From Actinomycetota bacterium (lineage in GTDB: Bacteria > Actinomycetota > Actinomycetes > Mycobacteriales > Jatrophihabitantaceae), in contig JAFAWL010000103.1 in NCBI GenBank assembly GCA_019241805.1, positions 1-11,660 of the forward strand: a stretch of 11,660 bases of DNA, in the 5' to 3' direction. Shown in pieces: positions 1 through 6,690 of the stretch (the stretch's first letter is position 1; every line of letters starts with the position of its first letter). A program made the position numbers and the translations under genes. The notes beneath the pieces were generated by a model. The model did not search any database and was not told the DNA's origin. It saw only the letters and a program-made list of their open reading frames with translations.

Positions 1-364
1 CGCCCACCGATTGCTCGATCAGGTGCCCCGACCGACGGCGATCGCCTGCCTCACCGACCTGATGGCACTCGCGGTCATCGAGGTCGCGCAGCAAGCCGGG
101 CTGGACGTCCCGGGTGAGGTCTCCGTGACCGGCTTCGACGACAGTCCGCTCGCGGCCCGTACGCGCCCGCGCCTGACCACCATTCGACAGCCGGTCACGG
201 AGAAGGCAGAGCTGGCAGGCGAGGCCCTCTTGACGGAACTTGCCGGTCACGTGGTCGGTCGTCGTGCCCGGCACATCCGCCTGCCCGTCGAACTGATCGT
301 TCGCGAGTCGACGAGCCCACCGCGATCAGGTCAACGCACGCGGGCCAGCAGAAAGCCGTCGTAG
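1..364 (+). CDS. LacI/GalR-family transcriptional regulator, C-terminal part (5' end outside window)
   Basis: Only the last 120 or so codons are present; the frame is open to the left edge, so the start and the DNA-binding HTH lie outside. The visible part is the end of the periplasmic-binding-protein-like effector domain: a CLTDLMALAVIEVAQQAGL helix, then the hallmark VPGEVSVTGFDDSPLA and the LTTIRQP segment, followed by the usual AGEALL helix. In this family that domain binds a sugar or similar small molecule and dimerises to control operator binding of the missing N-terminal domain. The last residues are basic and Ser/Arg-rich and are encoded in DNA that also encodes the end of the convergent methyltransferase (overlap 331-364). 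The target operon is not visible; it may lie to the left. Family assignment is firm; the effector is unknown. Confidence 0.9.
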   Translation, partial: AHRLLDQVPRPTAIACLTDLMALAVIEVAQQAGLDVPGEVSVTGFDDSPLAARTRPRLTTIRQPVTEKAELAGEALLTELAGHVVGRRARHIRLPVELIVRESTSPPRSGQRTRASRKPS

Positions 365-990
365 CCCTTGGCGCCGACGGTCTGGATCGCCGTCGCCTCC
401 ACGCGTGAGTCTTGTCCGACGTGGTCGAACAACGCCCGCGTGCCCCGCACGTTCGGATCGTCGCTGCCGACGTCGACCACCGCGCCGCCCCGCACGACGT
501 TGTCGACGACGATCAGCGCGCCCGGGCGGCTCAAATGCAAGGCGGCCTCGAAATACGTCACGTTCTGCGCCTTGTCCGCGTCGATGAAGCTCAGGTCGAA
601 CGGCTCGCTGCCAGCTCGGATGAATTCCGCGAGCGTCTCGCCCGCAGGGCCCACGCGTACGTCGACCCGTTCGGCCAAGCCGGCGGCAGCGATGTTGTCG
701 CGGGCGAGAGCGGCATGGTCGCGATCGAGTTCGAGCGTCACCAGTCGACCGCCGGGCGGCAGTGCACCGGCCAGCCAAATCGTGCTGTAACCGCCGAGGG
801 TGCCGACTTCGAGGATTCGCCGGGCGCCGATGCTGCGCGCCAGTAGTCCGAACAAAGCTCCCTGGTTGGGGGCGATGTCAATCGGCGGCAGTCCGTTCGC
901 CTGATTGGCGACGAGTGCAGCCGCTGCGGGTGCGTCGCCGAAGGCGAACGTCGACGCGAAGTAGTTGTCAACTGAGGTCCAGACGTCCAC
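331..990 (-). CDS. SAM-dependent O-methyltransferase, CCoAOMT-like (Methyltransf_3)
   Basis: 219 residues, the usual length for bacterial caffeoyl-CoA O-methyltransferase-like enzymes. These transfer a methyl group from S-adenosylmethionine to a hydroxyl (often a catechol) using a divalent metal, in the cytoplasm. The SAM-binding motif I is ILEVGTLGGYSTIWLA (residues 59-74), with acidic LELD after the second strand (86-89). The likely metal ligands are D137 in FIDADK and D163-N164 in VVDNVVRGG, matching the positions known in plant CCoAOMT. The start is GTG at 988-990 with GGAG (plus strand 996-999) five bases upstream. It lies 69 bp downstream of the GH15 gene on the same strand, so it may be the third gene of that group or have its own promoter; I see no convincing promoter. 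Its 3' end overlaps the convergent lacI-type gene by 34 bp. Substrate unknown. Confidence 0.9.
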   Translation of the reverse strand: MDVWTSVDNYFASTFAFGDAPAAAALVANQANGLPPIDIAPNQGALFGLLARSIGARRILEVGTLGGYSTIWLAGALPPGGRLVTLELDRDHAALARDNIAAAGLAERVDVRVGPAGETLAEFIRAGSEPFDLSFIDADKAQNVTYFEAALHLSRPGALIVVDNVVRGGAVVDVGSDDPNVRGTRALFDHVGQDSRVEATAIQTVGAKGYDGFLLARVR

Positions 991-1059
991 GGGTACTCCG
1001 TTATGTCCCAGGCAAAGGTGAGTCGTCGGAACCGACCGGTAAGCGCTCGAGTCGCTAGA

Positions 1060-3012
1060 TCAAGAAGGCGATGAGTCGACTTCTTCTTCGCCATCGGTTT
1101 CATTCGCAATGACGTGCAGCACCGCGTTGATCAACGCAAGGTGTGTGAAGGCCTGTGGGAAGTTACCCAGGTGCTCGCCCGTGGTCGTATCGATTTCCTC
1201 GGCGTAGAGCTCCAACGGGCCGGCGAACGAGAGTAGCTTCGCGCACAGTGCCCGAGCCCGTTCGTGCTCACCGATCTCGGACAGCGCCGACACCAGCCAA
1301 AACGAGCAGATGGTGAAGCTGCCTTCTTTTCCGTGGAATCCGTCGTCGGTCTGCTCCGTGCGGTAACGAAGGACGAATCCGTCTTCGGTCAGCTCGTCGG
1401 CGATCGCGAGCACCGTCGACCGGATGCGCGGATCATCCGGTGGGAGGAAACGCAGCAACGGCGCGAGTAACAGCGACGCGTCGAGCGCAGTGGTGCCGTA
1501 ATGCTGGGTCAGCACACCACGCTCGTCGACGCCGTGGGCCAAGATGTCGGCCTTGATCTCGTCGGCGGCCATGCTCCACTGCGCCGCCTGCGCGTCGTGA
1601 CCGATCAGCGAGGCCAGCCGGGAACCGCGATCGGCGGCCACCCAGCACATGATCTTCGACGAGGTGAAGTGCTGCGGTTCGCCGCGTACCTCCCAGATAC
1701 CGGCGTCAGGCTCACGCCAGTGCTTCAGCGCCGCATCCACCTGTCGGCCCAGGATCGGCCAGATGCGACCGTCCATATGGTCATGCGTCTTGCTGTGCAA
1801 ATACGCCGAGTCGAGCAGAGCGCCCCAGACGTCGTGCTGACGTTGCGAGTGGGCGGCGTTGCCGATGCGCACAGGACGTGAATTGGCATACCCGGAAAGG
1901 TGATCCAACTCATGCTCGGCCAGGTCGGCTTCACCACCGACGCCGTACATGATCTGTAGTTCGTCGTCGCGACCGGCGACATCGGCGATGAACGACATGA
2001 AGTCCACCGCCTCCCATTCGAAGCCGAGGCCGTACATGCCCCAAAGCGCGAACGTCGCGTCACGGATCCAGGTGTAGCGGTAGTCGTAGTTGCGTTCGCC
2101 GCCGATGGTCTCCGGTAGCGACGTGGTCGCCGCGGCCGCGATCGCTCCGGTCGGGGCGTAGGTGAGTCCTTTGAGCGTGAGGGCGCTGCGCTGGAGATAG
2201 CTTCGCCACGGATGGTCCGGAAATTGACCGCGGGCCAGCCAGTGCTGCCAATGGTGCGCCGTCCACACGAGTCGCTTGTAGGCATCCTCATATGTGAAGG
2301 GCGGTTGGTTGGTCGATCCCCAGGACAAGGCGACGAACCGCGTGTCACCTTCGCGCAGCAGCGTGCGAGCCGCCGCCCGACCGCCTTCGAAGCCGATTCG
2401 CATGTCGGTGGTCAGGCGCAGCTTCATCTCCTGGCCGTCCGCGGAAGCCTCACCTTGGTGGTAGACGTGGTCGGTGTAGTTCCAGGTCACGAGCGCCCGG
2501 CCGTAGTTCATCACCGGCTCGCATTCGACGACCGTCTGCACCTCGCCCGATACGCAGCGGATTGTGCGCAGCAGGATGTGTTCCGCGTCGTAGTCGGTCG
2601 GCGTGCGGCGATGAGTATGTGATCGCTCGGATTCGTGGCGCCACGGCCCGATGAGCAGCGCATCCCGCACGATGATCCAGCCGGTATCGGTGCCCCAACT
2701 GGTTTCCAGAATCATCGTGCCCGGCAGGTATCGGCGAGCGGCCGGAACCGCGACGTCCGATGGCCCGACCCGGAAACTACCGGCGTGGCGGTCGAGCAGG
2801 CCGCCGAAGATGCTGGGCGAATCGATGCGAGGTAGACACATCCAGTGCACGGAACCGCCGGGAGACACCAGGGCGGACGCTTCGCCGTCGGATATGAAGC
2901 CGTACTGCCCGATCGGGACGCGCGGAGAATTCGCGCCCGGTACCTGGGCCTGGGCGGCGGTGTCAGACGCTGGTTGCATTTCCGCAGCATGATGCACGAG
3001 CGGGGTCGGCAT
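1060..3012 (-). CDS. Glycoside hydrolase family 15 protein (trehalase/glucoamylase-like)
   Basis: 650 residues from the ATG at 3010-3012. The N-terminal beta-sandwich 'trehalase-like' domain begins near IGQYGFISDGEASALVS (34-50) and contains GSVHWMCLPRIDSPSIF; the (alpha/alpha)6 catalytic domain follows from about residue 265. GH15 signatures are RNYDYRYTWIRDA (307-319), GIWEVRGEPQHFTSSK with E441 as likely general acid, and LYAEEID with E605 as likely general base. Known actinobacterial members include the mycobacterial GH15 trehalase, so hydrolysis of trehalose or an alpha-glucan is likely; which one cannot be told from sequence. There is no signal peptide, so it is probably cytoplasmic. 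The start overlaps the stop of the PAP2 gene (TGATG) and no good Shine-Dalgarno precedes it, pointing to translational coupling. A TTG one codon upstream is a possible alternative. The C-terminus is acidic (DGEEEVDSSPS). Confidence 0.92.
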   Translation of the reverse strand: MPTPLVHHAAEMQPASDTAAQAQVPGANSPRVPIGQYGFISDGEASALVSPGGSVHWMCLPRIDSPSIFGGLLDRHAGSFRVGPSDVAVPAARRYLPGTMILETSWGTDTGWIIVRDALLIGPWRHESERSHTHRRTPTDYDAEHILLRTIRCVSGEVQTVVECEPVMNYGRALVTWNYTDHVYHQGEASADGQEMKLRLTTDMRIGFEGGRAAARTLLREGDTRFVALSWGSTNQPPFTYEDAYKRLVWTAHHWQHWLARGQFPDHPWRSYLQRSALTLKGLTYAPTGAIAAAATTSLPETIGGERNYDYRYTWIRDATFALWGMYGLGFEWEAVDFMSFIADVAGRDDELQIMYGVGGEADLAEHELDHLSGYANSRPVRIGNAAHSQRQHDVWGALLDSAYLHSKTHDHMDGRIWPILGRQVDAALKHWREPDAGIWEVRGEPQHFTSSKIMCWVAADRGSRLASLIGHDAQAAQWSMAADEIKADILAHGVDERGVLTQHYGTTALDASLLLAPLLRFLPPDDPRIRSTVLAIADELTEDGFVLRYRTEQTDDGFHGKEGSFTICSFWLVSALSEIGEHERARALCAKLLSFAGPLELYAEEIDTTTGEHLGNFPQAFTHLALINAVLHVIANETDGEEEVDSSPS

Positions 3013-3827
3013 CAAGCAACGACGAGCTCACGGTTCTTCGTGTCCAGCCAGTGCAATACCAACCGGCCGGACAGTCGGCGCACGATTTCGGCCAGCACCA
3101 GCAGGGCGACGGCGACGATGCCGTCGAGCCAGAAGTGATTGCCCGTGGCTACCACCACGAACACGGTAATGATCGGGTGCAGGAGCGACGCCCACCGCCA
3201 CGGGCCGGTTCCGACCGTGACCGCCGCCCAGCCGATCAGAACCGCCCAGCCCACGTGTACTGATGGCATGGCCGAGAACTGATCCGCGGTCGGGAAGGCC
3301 GCGTACACCGACTGTCCGTACTGGGCGGCGAGATCGACGAAGCCGTAGCCGGCTAGCAGTCGCGGCGGAGCGACGGGGATCAGCTGGATCAGCAGGCACG
3401 CCGCGGTGAGCAGGACGAGCGTGGTGCGAATGCGGGCGTAGGCCGACCGATGACGCCAGAACAGCCAAACGAGCAGGGCGCCCAGCGCGAGGAAGTGCAC
3501 GCCGGCGTAATACAGGTTGCACAGTTGCGCCAACCAGTGATGCGGAAGCACGAGGTGCTGTATGTCGGCCTCGCTGGGCAGATGCCAGTCGCGTTCGAGG
3601 CGCACGACCTGCCGGGCCCGGTCGAACGCGCCGGCGGTGTGCACCACGGCCAGGCTGCCGGCGAGCTGCCACAGGCTGAAGAGGGCGGCGATGATCCCCG
3701 CCTCACGCAGCACGGGAAATGCCGACGGTAGCCGGTGCGCGTCGGCGACCCGGCACACGACGGCGGCGCCGAGGAGCCCGACCGCGAGCACGGCGGCCTG
3801 CTGCCAGGTCAGCTCGAGGTTGGGCAC
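3012..3827 (-). CDS. PAP2-superfamily integral membrane phosphatase/phosphotransferase
   Basis: 271 residues from the GTG at 3825-3827. About seven hydrophobic segments are visible (near 8-26, 43-62, 103-124, 136-152, 190-206, 212-228, 236-249). PAP2 catalytic motifs are present: SAMPSVH (185-191, H191) and GNHFWLD (229-235, H231 and D235), with PPRL (154-157) in the place of the first motif. It resembles the inositolphosphotransferase/AUR1-like branch (PAP2_3), which dephosphorylates or transfers headgroups on membrane lipid or prenyl phosphates; the substrate is unknown. The frame stays open upstream to a GTG at 3944. I prefer the later start because homology begins near the first membrane segment, the upstream part is Arg/Pro-rich and non-hydrophobic, and the longer form would swallow the palindromic divergent spacer. 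GTG at 3836 is equally possible. No good Shine-Dalgarno is seen at any candidate. Its stop overlaps the GH15 start. Confidence 0.85.
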   Translation of the reverse strand: MPNLELTWQQAAVLAVGLLGAAVVCRVADAHRLPSAFPVLREAGIIAALFSLWQLAGSLAVVHTAGAFDRARQVVRLERDWHLPSEADIQHLVLPHHWLAQLCNLYYAGVHFLALGALLVWLFWRHRSAYARIRTTLVLLTAACLLIQLIPVAPPRLLAGYGFVDLAAQYGQSVYAAFPTADQFSAMPSVHVGWAVLIGWAAVTVGTGPWRWASLLHPIITVFVVVATGNHFWLDGIVAVALLVLAEIVRRLSGRLVLHWLDTKNRELVVA

Positions 3828-3872
3828 CCTATGCACTATGCCCGGCCGAGCAGGCCGCGACCACGTGATTGG

Positions 3873-3888
3873 CCTGCCGATCGGCAGG
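3873..3888. promoter_or_regulatory. Perfect 16-bp palindrome in the PAP2/EamA divergent spacer (candidate operator)
   Basis: CCTGCCGATCGGCAGG is identical to its reverse complement. It lies about 46-61 bp upstream of the preferred PAP2 start and about 85-100 bp upstream of the EamA start, where a dimeric repressor could act on either gene. A CACGTG hexamer sits nearby at 3862-3867. No regulator is identified. A 16-bp palindrome can arise by chance in GC-rich DNA, so the placement is the main argument. Confidence 0.35.
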
Positions 3889-3940
3889 AAAACGGCGCCG
3901 GGTCCGCGCCGCGGGGGCATAGGTTGGCAAGAGGTCGGGC

Positions 3941-3958
3941 GCACGTGCCCGTACGGGC
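3941..3958. promoter_or_regulatory. Two overlapping palindromes just upstream of the EamA ribosome-binding site
   Basis: GCACGTGC (3941-3948) overlaps the 12-bp perfect palindrome GCCCGTACGGGC (3947-3958). The second ends two bases before the AGGAGGG Shine-Dalgarno (3961-3967) of the EamA gene. Binding here would block transcription start or early elongation of that gene, or a small hairpin could form in its leader. This is inference from position and symmetry; no matching regulator is seen. Confidence 0.3.
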
Positions 3959-3973
3959 GCAGGAGGGATCTCG

Positions 3974-4981
3974 ATGAGCCGCCGCAGTTGGACGTTGTTC
4001 GCGGCCATGTGCGTCATCTGGGGTATCCCTTACCTGCTGATCCGGGTGGCGGTGCGGGACCTGTCGCCGGCGACACTGGTGTTCGCCCGAACGGCGATCG
4101 GCGGCCTGATCCTGCTTCCGATCGCCCTGGCCAAGGGCGGCTTCCGGGATGTGTTCGCGCGGTGGCGGCCGTTGCTCGCGTTCACCGTGATCGAGGTCGC
4201 GGTGCCGTGGCTGATGTTGTCCGACGCGGAGGAGAAGCTGTCGAGCTCACTGTCCGGTCTGCTCGTGGCCGCGGTGCCGCTCGTCGGCGTGCTCGTCGCC
4301 CGGATCGTGGGCTCCGACGACCGGGTCGATCCGTTGCGGTTGCTCGGCCTACTGATGGGGGTCGGCGGTGTCGCGGCCCTGGTCGGCCTGGACCTGGGCC
4401 AGCTGCACGTCGGGGCGTTGCTCGAGGTCGTGGTCGTCGTAGTGGGTTACGCCGTGGCGCCGGCCATCATGGCGCGCAGCCTGGCCGACCTGCCGTCGTA
4501 CCCTGTGATCGCGTCGTCGCTGTTGATCACCGCGATCGCCTACCTGCCGGCGGCGATCGTGAGCCCACCGCACGATCTGGGACCGAAGGCGATCGCGTCG
4601 GTCCTCACCCTCGGTGTGGTGTGCACGGCAATCGCGTTCGTCATCTTCTTCTCGCTGATCGCCGACATCGGTCCCGCCCGCGCGGTCGTGATCACCTACG
4701 TCAATCCGGCCGTCGCGGTGCTGGGCGGAGTCGTGCTCCTGGGGGAGACGTTCACCATCGGCATGGCGGTGGGCTTTCCGCTGATCCTGGCCGGCTCGGT
4801 GTTGGCGGCCCGACGGCGCCCTGATTCTGCGGGCGTCGAGGTGCCGGCAGTGGCCGAACCGATCGGCGGCGCTACGTCAGTGACGAACGCCGGCCGGCTG
4901 GCGGGCTCAGTCGATGCGGACGGGCCCGTGGCCGGTGTCGAACGTCGCGGCCACGATTCCGGTGTCGGGTTGCGGGGTTAG
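3974..4981 (+). CDS. EamA/DMT-superfamily membrane transporter
   Basis: 335 residues with about ten membrane helices arranged as two EamA repeats (about residues 7-137 and 147-279). The first opens with LFAAMCVIWGIPYLLIRVA, with an ARTAIGGLILLP segment typical of helix 2. The second repeat holds ITYVNPAVAVLGGVVLLGE (240-258), the usual YxxPxxAxxxGxxxLxE-like pattern of the last helices. The family exports metabolites such as amino acids across the cytoplasmic membrane; the substrate cannot be told. The start is ATG with a strong AGGAGGG Shine-Dalgarno at 3961-3967. About 55 residues after the last helix are hydrophilic, likely disordered and unusual in length; their final part is encoded in DNA shared with the convergent VOC gene (4907-4981). 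It is divergent from PAP2 and transcribed alone. Confidence 0.92.
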   Translation: MSRRSWTLFAAMCVIWGIPYLLIRVAVRDLSPATLVFARTAIGGLILLPIALAKGGFRDVFARWRPLLAFTVIEVAVPWLMLSDAEEKLSSSLSGLLVAAVPLVGVLVARIVGSDDRVDPLRLLGLLMGVGGVAALVGLDLGQLHVGALLEVVVVVVGYAVAPAIMARSLADLPSYPVIASSLLITAIAYLPAAIVSPPHDLGPKAIASVLTLGVVCTAIAFVIFFSLIADIGPARAVVITYVNPAVAVLGGVVLLGETFTIGMAVGFPLILAGSVLAARRRPDSAGVEVPAVAEPIGGATSVTNAGRLAGSVDADGPVAGVERRGHDSGVGLRG

Positions 4982-5560
4982 CCACTCTACGGTGATCCCG
5001 TCGAGCGGCTGACCGGTCGACGCGCCGAGGTACAGCTCGACCGCCTCGTCGTCGCCGGCGATCTCGAGATGGGTCAACGTCACGCCGGTTGTGCCGGGCA
5101 GTTCGCCGCCGGCCGACGGATGATGCTCGTCGTCGACCAGCCAGCGCACAAAGAAGGGCCGCTGCGGGTCTATTGCGAGATCGAGCACTCCGAGCTGGGC
5201 CCAGCGAAGATCGAAGCCGTCCGGCCGTCGGCGGTGTCCCTCGACCGCATGCCGCCTGAGGCGCTGCTCGATCGGCGCCATGTCGTCTACGCGCACGGCC
5301 CAGCCGAGCCAGCCGCCGCCGGCGTCTCGGCGGTCACGCACGGCCCGTCCGAACGGTGCCGTGTCGACGGCCGGATGGTCGAGGACATCGACAACCTCGA
5401 GGTAGGTGCGGCCGCGCAGCGGCAGGACGAAGTTCCGGGTGCCGAAGCGTGGATGCAACCCGCCGTCGAGGAAGGACGCGCCGAGCGTCGAACCGAGCCG
5501 CTGCACACACGCGGCCAGACCCTCGGGGCCGGCCGCGTACGACACATGATCGAGACGCAT
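4907..5560 (-). CDS. VOC-superfamily glyoxalase-like domain protein
   Basis: 217 residues from the ATG at 5558-5560. The opening MRLDHVSYAAGPEGLAACV is the classic start of a glyoxalase-like domain (Glyoxalase_3 type), followed by LHPRFGTRNFVLPL (35-48) and YLEVVDVLDHPAV (53-65), where H5, H36 and E55 are candidate metal or active-site residues. A second half with THLEIAGDDEAVELYLG (163-179) looks like the second beta-alpha-beta-beta-beta module. Members of the superfamily act as metal-dependent lyases, isomerases or dioxygenases; no specific reaction can be assigned. The frame is open further upstream to 5797, but that part overlaps the NUDIX gene and is low-complexity, so the ATG is preferred even though no clear Shine-Dalgarno precedes it. 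The last 75 bp overlap the convergent EamA gene with codons in register on both strands. Confidence 0.82.
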   Translation of the reverse strand: MRLDHVSYAAGPEGLAACVQRLGSTLGASFLDGGLHPRFGTRNFVLPLRGRTYLEVVDVLDHPAVDTAPFGRAVRDRRDAGGGWLGWAVRVDDMAPIEQRLRRHAVEGHRRRPDGFDLRWAQLGVLDLAIDPQRPFFVRWLVDDEHHPSAGGELPGTTGVTLTHLEIAGDDEAVELYLGASTGQPLDGITVEWLTPQPDTGIVAATFDTGHGPVRID

Positions 5561-5678
5561 TGGCCCATCGTTGCGAGCCGCGATCAGGACGTCATCGCCG
5601 CCCCATGGTTCGACCGAGCGCGAGGTGGTGCTATGGCGTGTCGTGCGGCCACCGGGTCGCGGCTGCGTCGGCGGCGCC

Positions 5679-6476
5679 TCAGCCGGCCGGAGCGGCGTCG
5701 AAGAGCCACTCCACGCCGACATCGACCGTGTCGACCGGCAATTTCGCCTGGGCGACGGGCAGTTCGGTGGTGTCGGCGGCCAGCGTGACCAAATCACCGG
5801 AAGGGTCGGGCGTCGTCTCGACGGCCCGTTTCCACCACGCGTGAGCAGCGGCGAGATCCGGCTCGGCTGCGTCCGGGTCCTGGTAGTTGCGCAACTCGAT
5901 CGTCGGCAGCAGCCGCGACAGCGGTGAGGACGAGCGGATCTGGCGCGGCGTCACGCCGTGACGGGCCAGCGACCGCGCCGCCTTCAGGGTGCGAGGCGGC
6001 GAGGCGTCCGTGCAGTCGACGACGAGCCGGACTCGGCGCCGCCACCGGCCCAGACGACTCCAGTTGGCGGCCAGACCATGATGCAACGGGAGGTCGAGGA
6101 TCGCCGGTTCCGTCCACCAGCGGATCTCGGTGCTCTCGGCATTGGCCGCGTGCGGCTCGATCAGGCCGGCCGCCTCGGCGACGACGGTGGTGTAGCTCCA
6201 CCCACCGTGATCGTCGATCCAGAACCCGAGCGGCGACACGGTCGTTCCCGCGATCTCGGCCTCCTCCCAGGCCTCACGCAAGGCCGCCTGGACGGGGTCT
6301 TCGTGGCTGTCACGGGCTCCGCCGGGCAGCCCCCACGTGCCGCCCTCGTGGGTCCATTCGGCCCGATGCTGCAGCACGGTTCTCGCCCCGTCGACGAGCA
6401 GCAGGCCGGCTGCGCCGTGCCGACCCCAGTGCCGATGACCCAGCTCGCATGTGACCCATCCGTCACCGTCACCCAT
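5679..6476 (-). CDS. NUDIX hydrolase with C-terminal extension
   Basis: 265 residues from the ATG at 6474-6476, preceded by GAGG (plus strand 6485-6488) eight bases upstream. The N-terminal half is a NUDIX domain: WGRHGAAGLLLVDG (17-30), GGTWGLPGGA (45-54) and a Nudix box from G53 to I75 with REAWEEAEI; E68, E71 and E72 are in place to bind Mg2+, while the usual Gly near the box end is Glu. NUDIX enzymes cleave nucleoside diphosphates linked to another group, often for housecleaning. Residues from about 150 to 265 (from RVRLVVDCTDASPPRTLKAA) form a separate region I do not recognise; it opens like a Rossmann or PIN/NYN-type strand (VRLVVD), which is only a resemblance. It lies 118 bp upstream of VOC on the same strand and is divergent from the 211-residue gene. 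The frame stays open upstream to 6914, which is a GC-rich shadow. Confidence 0.88.
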   Translation of the reverse strand: MGDGDGWVTCELGHRHWGRHGAAGLLLVDGARTVLQHRAEWTHEGGTWGLPGGARDSHEDPVQAALREAWEEAEIAGTTVSPLGFWIDDHGGWSYTTVVAEAAGLIEPHAANAESTEIRWWTEPAILDLPLHHGLAANWSRLGRWRRRVRLVVDCTDASPPRTLKAARSLARHGVTPRQIRSSSPLSRLLPTIELRNYQDPDAAEPDLAAAHAWWKRAVETTPDPSGDLVTLAADTTELPVAQAKLPVDTVDVGVEWLFDAAPAG

Positions 6477-6690
6477 GCCGCCGGCCTCAGTTCTGCCGCA
6501 GTGAACGGCAACGATGTGACGACGCCGACCCGCCAGGTCGCCTCTCGGCGGAAGGCCGCTCGTGGCGGCGAATGTGGGACCGGGGGCCATGGATCGGGCC
6601 GACGCCGCCATCCACGTTACCGGGCCGCGGGGGAGGGATCGAGCCGGCCGGGACGTCGCCTGCACGCGCCGGTTGTGATGCATCCGTATC
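6477..6690. other. Divergent intergenic spacer between NUDIX and the 211-residue gene
   Basis: About 214 bp (about 250 bp if the right-hand gene starts later, near 6727) with no credible gene. It must hold the promoters of both divergent genes, but I could not find a convincing pair of -35 and -10 hexamers. Only short symmetric elements are seen, such as GATGCATC at 6677-6684. Open frames run through it on both strands, as is common in GC-rich DNA. Confidence 0.5.

Noticed and set aside
1025..1036. GTCGGAACCGAC dyad between GH15 and the methyltransferase
   Set aside because: The two-base centre is too tight for a hairpin, and the short length makes chance likely in GC-rich DNA.
3562..4824. 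420-residue plus-strand open frame across PAP2 and EamA
   Set aside because: It is Arg/Gly/Pro-rich low-complexity sequence in a different frame from the clear EamA protein; a typical GC-rich shadow.
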